A DNA stretch of 37,271 bases from Flavobacterium psychrophilum (GTDB lineage Bacteria > Bacteroidota > Bacteroidia > Flavobacteriales > Flavobacteriaceae), in assembly GCA_945872245.1 (NCBI GenBank), contig CAMBZB010000022.1, positions 1 to 37,271 on the forward strand, read 5' to 3'. The notes beneath the pieces were generated by a model. The model did no database searches, was not told the origin of the DNA, and worked only from the letters and a program-made list of their open reading frames with translations. The translations under genes and the position numbers were made by a program. Below, piece after piece: positions 32,045 through 37,271 of this stretch (position 1 is the stretch's first letter; every line of letters starts with the position of its first letter).

Positions 32045-33427
32045 TTGAACTTCCCCCAATATACAAAAGAGTTTTCCTATAATCTAAGATTGGCTTATCC
32101 CGTTATTCTAGGAATGCTTGGCCATACCTTGATAGGAATTGTGGATAATTTTATGGTGGGAAATCTTGGTTCTACTGAATTGGCTGCTGTTTCGTTGGGC
32201 AATAGTTTTATCTTTATTGGTATGTCATTGGGAATTGGTTTTTCTACCGCCATAACTCCTTTGATTGCGGAAGCCGATGCCGAAAAAGACGACAAAAAAA
32301 TTCGAACCACTTTTCATCACGGTTTGTTATTGTGTACACTTTTGGGAATTGCGATATTCGTTTTGATTGTTTTAGCAAAACCTATAATGAAACTGATGAA
32401 TCAGCCTGAAGCGGTTGTCGATATGGCAACACCTTACATTGATTGGGTTGCTTTTTCCTTGATACCAGTTGTCATTTTTCAAGGCTATAAGCAATTTGCA
32501 GACGGTTTGTCGCAAACCAAATATTCGATGTATGCTATTTACTTGGCCAATGTGGTTCATATTTTCTTTAATTATGTGCTGATTTATGGTGTCTGGGGTT
32601 TTCCAAAATTAGGAATTTTGGGTGCAGCACTGGGAACGGTAATTTCCCGAATTATGATGGTGGTTTTCCTTCATTTTTTACTTCGAAAAAATACGATTTT
32701 TAAAAGGTATTTCAAGAATTTCAGTTTCAGCGAAATTGGAAAATCCATCTTGAAAAAAATCATCAATTTGGGTCTTCCCTCGGCAATGCAAATGTTGTTT
32801 GAGGTGACTTTGTTCACAGCAGCAATTTGGCTTTCGGGTACTTTAGGCAAGAATAGTCAAGCTGCCAATCAAATCGCTCTAACACTTGCCTCATCCACTT
32901 TTATGGTTGCTATGGGTTTTAGTGTTGCAGCTATGATTAGGGTTAGCAATGCTAAAGGCATGAAGGATTATAGGCAAATGATTACCGTAGCTCGTTCTAT
33001 TTTTTTGTTGGCGATAATGGTAGAAATTTTTTTCGGACTAGTTTTCGTGATTTTGCATAATTTCTTGCCTCATTTATTTTTGAATATGTCTGATTCTTCA
33101 CAATTGTTGGACAATAAAGAAATTATAAGTATTGCTTCTAAATTGCTTTTGGTGGCAGCCGTATTTCAAATTTCAGATGGAATTCAGGTAGTGGTTCTCG
33201 GCGCTTTACGAGGTTTGCAAGATGTTAAAATCCCCATGTATATTACCTTTGTGGCATATTGGATAATAGGATTTCCAATTTCATTTTATTTAGGAAAACA
33301 TACTGATTTGGGAGCAACGGGAATTTGGATAGGACTTCTGGCGGGATTGTCGGCGGCAGCTTTTTTTTTGTATATTCGCTTTGCGAGATTGACTGCAAAG
33401 TTGGCAAAAGAAAAACTTGAAGATTAA
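32045..33427 (+). CDS. MATE family efflux transporter (460 aa)
   Basis: A twelve-helix Na+ or H+ coupled drug/metabolite exporter (NorM branch). The N-terminus NFPQYTKEFSYNLRLAYPVILGMLG leads into TM1. Family features include GIVDNFMVGNLGSTELAAVSLGNS and FQGYKQFADGLSQTKYSMYA (TM4-5). The second half repeats as LGLPSAMQMLFEVTLFTAAIWLSGTLG, with DGIQVVVLGALRGLQDVKIPM near TM10. I chose the TTG at 32045 because the predicted promoter at 32018-32025 excludes the upstream GTG (32006) and MNFPQYTKEFS is the usual family N-terminus in this genus as I recall it. Substrate is unknown. Confidence 0.9.
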   Translation: MNFPQYTKEFSYNLRLAYPVILGMLGHTLIGIVDNFMVGNLGSTELAAVSLGNSFIFIGMSLGIGFSTAITPLIAEADAEKDDKKIRTTFHHGLLLCTLLGIAIFVLIVLAKPIMKLMNQPEAVVDMATPYIDWVAFSLIPVVIFQGYKQFADGLSQTKYSMYAIYLANVVHIFFNYVLIYGVWGFPKLGILGAALGTVISRIMMVVFLHFLLRKNTIFKRYFKNFSFSEIGKSILKKIINLGLPSAMQMLFEVTLFTAAIWLSGTLGKNSQAANQIALTLASSTFMVAMGFSVAAMIRVSNAKGMKDYRQMITVARSIFLLAIMVEIFFGLVFVILHNFLPHLFLNMSDSSQLLDNKEIISIASKLLLVAAVFQISDGIQVVVLGALRGLQDVKIPMYITFVAYWIIGFPISFYLGKHTDLGATGIWIGLLAGLSAAAFFLYIRFARLTAKLAKEKLED

Positions 33428-33488
33428 TTTTTTATAAAAGAATATTGATTCAAAGGGAAATAGGAACACTAACTAAAATTTAAATATA

Positions 33489-34400
33489 ATGATACTATTT
33501 ATAATTATTGGGGTGGTTTTATGGATTGTTAGTTATACATTAAAAAGTAATGTCAGTAATCCGTTTTCGAAATTTTCGAACACGCTCAAGATGATTGGCA
33601 TAATAGTAATTGCTTTAGGGATTTTCTCCTCAATGTTCAAACAAATTGACGCGGGTAGGGTTGGAGTTCAATCGCTTTACGGAAGTGTTCAATCTGATGT
33701 ATTGGAAAGTGGTTTGCATTTGATAAACCCACTTTTGGAGGTGACCGATTTTGACATTCAAACCCAAAATTATACCATGTCTGCCATTCACGGAGAAGGT
33801 TCGCAGGAAGGAGATGATGCTATTCGTGTTTTGTCTAATGATGGATTGGAAGTGGTAATCGATTTAACGGTTTTGTACCGGATTACTCCAAATGATGCCC
33901 CTAAAATTTTCAAACAAATAGGGGTGAATTATACCGATAAAATTGTTCGTCCGGTAACTAGAACCCGTATTCGTGACAACGCTGTTTATTATGATGCTGT
34001 GGCATTGTATTCTACAAAAAGAAACGAATTTCAGCAACGAATTTTTAAAAGCATTGAAGAGGATTTTAAAGCTAGAGGCTTGGTTTTAGAGCAATTATTG
34101 ATTCGAAATATCAATCTTCCAGTTTCGGTAAAAGCGTCAATTGAAAGCAAAATTAATGCGGAGCAAGATGCCCAGAAAATGACTTTTGTACTTCAGAAAG
34201 AAAAACAGGAAGCCGAAAGAAAGAGGGTGGAAGCGCAAGGTATTGCAGATTATCAGCGTATTATTTCAATGGGATTGACGGATAAACAATTGCAATACGA
34301 ATCTATAAAATCCCAAAAAGAATTAGCAGCATCACCAAATACTAAAATCATTTTTATGAATAGTAAGGGGAATGCGCCAATTATTCTTTCTGACAAATAG
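33489..34400 (+). CDS. Prohibitin/SPFH domain membrane protein (303 aa)
   Basis: An inner-membrane scaffold of the prohibitin type, thought to form large ring assemblies that modulate membrane proteases. Two N-terminal hydrophobic segments (about 1-18 and 33-48) are followed by the SPFH domain (about 50-220: RVGVQSLYGSVQSDVLESGLHLINPLLEVTDFDIQ). A charged helix comes next (EQDAQKMTFVLQKEKQEAERKRVEAQGIADYQRIISMG). This layout matches the family. The next gene, a small acidic protein, starts 65 bases on after an inverted repeat. The MATE gene ends 61 bases upstream. Confidence 0.92.
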   Translation: MILFIIIGVVLWIVSYTLKSNVSNPFSKFSNTLKMIGIIVIALGIFSSMFKQIDAGRVGVQSLYGSVQSDVLESGLHLINPLLEVTDFDIQTQNYTMSAIHGEGSQEGDDAIRVLSNDGLEVVIDLTVLYRITPNDAPKIFKQIGVNYTDKIVRPVTRTRIRDNAVYYDAVALYSTKRNEFQQRIFKSIEEDFKARGLVLEQLLIRNINLPVSVKASIESKINAEQDAQKMTFVLQKEKQEAERKRVEAQGIADYQRIISMGLTDKQLQYESIKSQKELAASPNTKIIFMNSKGNAPIILSDK

Positions 34401-34407
34401 TTTTTGG

Positions 34408-34456
34408 GGTTAATCGGTTGTTTACCGAATAGCCAAATCGACGATTAACCGATTAA
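34408..34456. repeat. Inverted repeat with two alternative pairings
   Basis: GGTTAATCG (34408-34416) can pair with CGATTAACC (34442-34450), or TTAATCGGTT (34410-34419) with AACCGATTAA (34447-34456). The two pairings exclude each other because they share bases on both sides. No T run follows, so it is not a standard terminator. Confidence 0.6.
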
Positions 34457-34465
34457 ACATAAAAA

Positions 34466-34696
34466 ATGGAATTACCAAAATTTTTACTAGGCGACAACAC
34501 TGATTTTCCGGAAGATATTTTCATCATTCATCTGGATTATCCAAGATTTATTATCAACCTCAAAGATGATGAGGTAGAGTTTATGGAAGAAGCCGAAGAC
34601 CTTGATGAATCCGAATTAAATGAAGAAATGGAAGGGCTTATTGTTCTTGCTAACGACTTTTATGATCGGGAAATGGAACGCTACGAGAAGGAATAA
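34466..34696 (+). CDS. Small acidic protein (76 aa), function unknown
   Basis: Not recognised as a named family. It begins MELPKFLLGDNTDFPEDIFIIHLDYPRFIINLKDDEVEF and ends in a strongly acidic helix (EEAEDLDESELNEEMEGL, then DFYDREMERYEKE). The first half predicts strands, the second a helix. There is no signal peptide or membrane segment. The coding pattern is regular (acidic wobble-biased codons, no stop), and the ATG is preceded by an A-rich leader, so I consider it real. It may be translated with the prohibitin gene or from its own promoter. Confidence 0.75.
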   Translation: MELPKFLLGDNTDFPEDIFIIHLDYPRFIINLKDDEVEFMEEAEDLDESELNEEMEGLIVLANDFYDREMERYEKE

Positions 34697-34754
34697 ATCT
34701 ATTTTTTTAATACTTTTCCAATAAAATTTGAGCTGTTGCAAAAGGTGAAACTAC

Positions 34755-34790
34755 CTCGTTTGAATTACTTTTTTTATAAAATCAAACGAG
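34755..34790. repeat. 9-bp inverted repeat at the nudK 3' end
   Basis: CTCGTTTGA (34755-34763) and TCAAACGAG (34782-34790) are separated by 18 bases that include a T-rich run. The right arm covers the nudK stop codon. It could be a weak terminator on the minus strand but lacks a run of T directly after the stem. Confidence 0.4.
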
Positions 34791-35360
34791 ATTGTTTATT
34801 TTTGCATATTGCAACAGCATAATCGTTTTAGCATCTTTTATTTCTCCACTTTCTATCAGTGCAAAAGTTTCATCAAAACTATATTCGAGAACCTCAATAT
34901 TCTCTTGTTCATTATCTGCTCCACCTCCATCGCCCACTTTCATAGTGGAATCATATTCGCCCACAAATAGATGCAAAATTTCAGTTACGGCACCTGGTGA
35001 CATGTAGGTTTCAAAAACTTTTCGAACCGTTTTAATACGATAGCCCGTTTCTTCTTCTGTTTCCCTAATGATACATTGCTCTGGTTGATCCTTGTCCAGA
35101 AGACCTGCGCAAACTTCAATCATCATTCCTGATTTATTCCCATTGAGATAAGTAGGCAATCGAAACTGGCGAGTCAAAATCACAGTTTTTTTAATCGAAT
35201 TAAAAAGCAGAATAGCGGCGCCATTTCCTCGGTCGTATACTTCTCGAATATGAGTTTCTACGTTTTGGTCTTTATGGTACTCGTAAGTTACTTTTTTTAA
35301 AATGTACCAATTATCTGAAAGTAAATCAGTCCGTTTGATTTTTATGATTGGATTATTCAT
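34782..35360 (-). CDS. nudK: Nudix hydrolase, GDP-mannose pyrophosphatase NudK-like (192 aa)
   Basis: Hydrolyses nucleoside diphosphate sugars, probably GDP-mannose, to GMP and mannose-1-phosphate. The Nudix box is GLLDKDQPEQCIIRETEEETGY (around 86-107) with the catalytic EEETG. The spacing before it (GLLDxDxPExxI) deviates from the textbook GX5EX7 pattern but is the form seen in NudK. YMSPGAVTEILHLFVGEY after it is the NudK substrate-loop region. The 192-residue length fits. It lies after the purA terminator, so it has its own transcript. Specificity is inferred from similarity only. Confidence 0.85.
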   Translation of the reverse strand: MNNPIIKIKRTDLLSDNWYILKKVTYEYHKDQNVETHIREVYDRGNGAAILLFNSIKKTVILTRQFRLPTYLNGNKSGMMIEVCAGLLDKDQPEQCIIRETEEETGYRIKTVRKVFETYMSPGAVTEILHLFVGEYDSTMKVGDGGGADNEQENIEVLEYSFDETFALIESGEIKDAKTIMLLQYAKINNLV

Positions 35361-35375
35361 TCGTTGGGATTGTAT

Positions 35376-35405
35376 AAAAAAACGTCCCGATTTATCGGGA
35401 CGTTA
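35376..35405 (-). terminator. Terminator of purA
   Basis: A 10-bp perfect stem AACGTCCCGA/TCGGGACGTT (35381-35390 with 35395-35404), TTTA loop, then T7 on the minus strand; it starts 7 bases after the purA stop codon. Confidence 0.95.
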
Positions 35406-35411
35406 GTTGTT

Positions 35412-36683
35412 TTACTTCAGAATTGTTTGCCTTCTGTCAGGCCCCACAGAAACAATTTTTATTGGAACTTCAACCGCAGCCTCAATGAATTCAATATATT
35501 TTTTTAGTTCTATTGGTAATTCATCATAAGTTGACATTCCCGTTAAATCAGCTTCCCAACCTTTGAATTCTTGGTAAACAGGAGTCACGTTTTCGGGTTC
35601 AATGTTGTAAGGAAAATGAGAGATATTTTTTCCTTTGTAATTGTACTCGGTACACACTTTCAACGTTGGAAATCCCGAAAGAATATCCCCTTTCATCATC
35701 ATCAATTGGGTTACTCCATTTATTTGAACTGCATATTTTAGAGCTACTAAATCGAGCCATCCACAACGTCTTTGTCTTCCCGTCACAGAACCAAATTCAT
35801 TTCCTACACGTGCCATTGTGGCTCCGTCTTCGTCAAAAAGCTCGGTTGGAAAAGGACCACTTCCTACTCGAGTAACGTATGCTTTAAAGATTCCATAAAC
35901 TTCTTTTATTTTATTTGGAGCAATTCCCAAACCAGTGCAAGCACCTGCTGCAGTGGTGTTAGATGAAGTTACAAAAGGATATGTTCCAAAATCTACATCA
36001 AGTAAAGAACCTTGTGCTCCTTCGCATAATATGGCTTTTCCGGCTTTTTGGGCTTGATGTAAATATTCTTCGCTATCTATAAAATCAATTTTTTTCAATT
36101 CTTCGATAGATTCAAAGAACTCTTTTTCCAATTCCTCGAGATTGTATTGAATATTAACGTCGTAAAAAGCGATCATCGCTTCGTGCTTATCGGCCAACGC
36201 TCGGTATCTTTCTTTGAAATCCTCTAGTTCAATATCTCCAACACGAAGTCCATTTCTTCCCGTTTTGTCCATATAAGTTGGACCAATACCCTTTAGAGTA
36301 GAACCTATTTTCGCCTTTCCTTTTGATGCTTCAGAAGCGGCATCAAGCATACGATGGGTTGGCAAAATTAAATGTGCTTTTCTGGAAATTATTAATTTAT
36401 TTTTTATGTCTAAATTAAATTTGGCCAGACCTTCTATTTCTTTTTGAAATACAACAGGGTCAATTACCACACCGTTTCCAATGATATTTACGGCAGTTTT
36501 ATGAAAAATTCCAGAAGGAATCGTTCTAAGAACGTGTTTTATTCCGTCAAATTCTAAAGTGTGTCCTGCATTTGGACCACCTTGAAATCGGGCAATAATA
36601 TCATATCTTGAAGTAAGAACATCAACAATTTTTCCCTTGCCTTCATCTCCCCATTGTAATCCTAGTAATAAATCTACGGTCAT
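35412..36683 (-). CDS. purA: Adenylosuccinate synthetase
   Basis: Joins IMP and aspartate using GTP to form adenylosuccinate, the first committed step to AMP. Family motifs in order: GLQWGDEGKGKIVDVL (P-loop, catalytic Asp), the catalytic His in GGPNAGHTLEF, IGSTLKGIGPTYMDK, CEGAQGSLLDVDFGTYPFVTSSNTTAAG, TRVGSGPFPTEL, and GRQRRCGWLD. The 423-residue length is normal. It is preceded by the Fur-family gene with a 64-base gap and followed by a strong terminator. The leader is AAC-rich and unstructured; no promoter consensus was found, so it may be read from the Fur promoter. Confidence 0.97.
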   Translation of the reverse strand: MTVDLLLGLQWGDEGKGKIVDVLTSRYDIIARFQGGPNAGHTLEFDGIKHVLRTIPSGIFHKTAVNIIGNGVVIDPVVFQKEIEGLAKFNLDIKNKLIISRKAHLILPTHRMLDAASEASKGKAKIGSTLKGIGPTYMDKTGRNGLRVGDIELEDFKERYRALADKHEAMIAFYDVNIQYNLEELEKEFFESIEELKKIDFIDSEEYLHQAQKAGKAILCEGAQGSLLDVDFGTYPFVTSSNTTAAGACTGLGIAPNKIKEVYGIFKAYVTRVGSGPFPTELFDEDGATMARVGNEFGSVTGRQRRCGWLDLVALKYAVQINGVTQLMMMKGDILSGFPTLKVCTEYNYKGKNISHFPYNIEPENVTPVYQEFKGWEADLTGMSTYDELPIELKKYIEFIEAAVEVPIKIVSVGPDRRQTILK

Positions 36684-36747
36684 TCTTTAATATTTTGTAG
36701 TTAGTTTGTTATTATTGTTTGTTGTTACAATTCGCAAAGCGCCAATG

Positions 36748-37203
36748 CTATTTTTGTCTTTTCGTTCCATAAAGATATAAGGAATGATTTGTAATATCTA
36801 TATCGAATATTTCTTCAATTGTTTTTTTGATACTTTGAATTCTTGGATCACAAAATTCGATTACCTCACCAGTATCAGTCATTATGATATGGTCGTGTTG
36901 TTTGTCGAAATAGGACTTTTCATAATGCGCTTGGTTTTGTCCAAACTGGTGTTTGCGTACCAAGGCTGATTCCATTAAAAGTTCAATGGTATTGTATAAA
37001 GTGGCTCTACTCACACGATAGTTTTTGTTTTTCATTTTGATATATAGATTTTCTATATCAAAATGTTCTTCACTGTCATAAATTTCTTGAAGTATAGCAA
37101 AGCGTTCCGGAGTTTTACGATGTCCTTTTTTTTCAAGATATAGTGTAAAAACGTTTTTTACAATTTCTTGATTTTTACTATTATCCGTTGAGATGAGTGT
37201 CAT
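36748..37203 (-). CDS. Fur family transcriptional regulator (151 aa)
   Basis: A metal- or peroxide-sensing repressor. N-terminal winged helix ([44 protein letters not shown]) and a C-terminal dimerisation domain with metal ligands [25 protein letters not shown]. The structural CxxC pairs of most Fur/PerR/Zur proteins are absent, since the segment reads IIMTDTGEV instead of ICxxCGxV. I use the ATG at 37203. An upstream in-frame TTG at 37212 lies inside the predicted -7 box, so it cannot be on the mRNA. The gene precedes purA. Which metal it senses cannot be said. Confidence 0.92.
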   Translation of the reverse strand: MTLISTDNSKNQEIVKNVFTLYLEKKGHRKTPERFAILQEIYDSEEHFDIENLYIKMKNKNYRVSRATLYNTIELLMESALVRKHQFGQNQAHYEKSYFDKQHDHIIMTDTGEVIEFCDPRIQSIKKTIEEIFDIDITNHSLYLYGTKRQK

Positions 37204-37209
37204 ATTCGG

Positions 37210-37217
37210 CAAAGATA
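37210..37217 (-). promoter_or_regulatory. -7 box of the Fur-family gene
   Basis: Minus-strand TATCTTTG (37217-37210) fits the consensus; the -33 at 19 nt spacing is TTT. The G of the box is 7 bases from the ATG at 37203, so the predicted mRNA is leaderless or nearly so. Confidence 0.6.
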
Positions 37218-37271
37218 AATTTTATTTTTCAGTTTAAAAATTTAAGGGTTTAAAAGTTTAAAATCTAAACT

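Overview
The window looks like a chromosomal segment of a Flavobacterium-type member of the Bacteroidota. The evidence is low GC with A-rich leaders lacking Shine-Dalgarno sites, promoters of the Bacteroidota form TTG-N17-20-TAnnTTTG, TonB-dependent and beta-barrel outer-membrane proteins, an alternative GlmU-like protein, DUF4290 and DUF4199 proteins, and a 6S RNA between zapA and rny. Almost everything is core or housekeeping. I see no prophage, transposon, CRISPR array, toxin-antitoxin locus or obvious defence island, and nothing that I can defend as a wholly new biological system. The interest lies in RNA elements, regulation and unusual residues.

Layout. 1-1000: the 5' end of a glycine-rich secreted protein (minus), AT-rich DNA, and an elongator-type tRNA-Met(CAT) with its promoter and terminator. 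1000-6330: a START-like protein and a class IV aminotransferase (plus), facing yqgE, the HU gene, fmt and recQ (minus; recQ-fmt translationally coupled). 6670-9970: DUF493, DUF4290, murA and a cation-diffusion-facilitator exporter (plus). 10050-11170: aroQ and a small beta-barrel protein (minus). 11600-14070: three small outer-membrane proteins with near-identical signal peptides. The first and third also share their upstream DNA, including a 27-bp identical block. 14097-14993: xerD.

15128-17495 (minus): a coiled-coil protein, zapA, a 6S-like RNA and rny. 17655-21836 (plus): an M23 peptidase and a TonB-dependent receptor with a TTG start. 21839-27772 (minus): DUF4199, a family 2 glycosyltransferase, phosphoglucomutase/phosphomannomutase, an ABC exporter and a DUF2971 protein, probably one or two transcripts for sugar and envelope functions. 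28018-31044 (plus): rpmE2 with a structured leader, the alternative GlmU-like protein and the tRNA methylthiotransferase MtaB. 31094-37203: a beta-propeller-like hypothetical protein (minus), a MATE exporter, a prohibitin/SPFH protein and an acidic 76-residue protein (plus), then nudK-like, purA and a Fur-family regulator (minus).

Connections. Several genes serve cell-wall and division functions: MurA, the alternative GlmU-like protein, the M23 peptidase, ZapA with its coiled-coil neighbour, and the MsbA-like exporter. MurA carries Asp in place of the fosfomycin-binding Cys. The Fur-family promoter lies so close to its ATG that the mRNA is predicted to be leaderless or nearly so.
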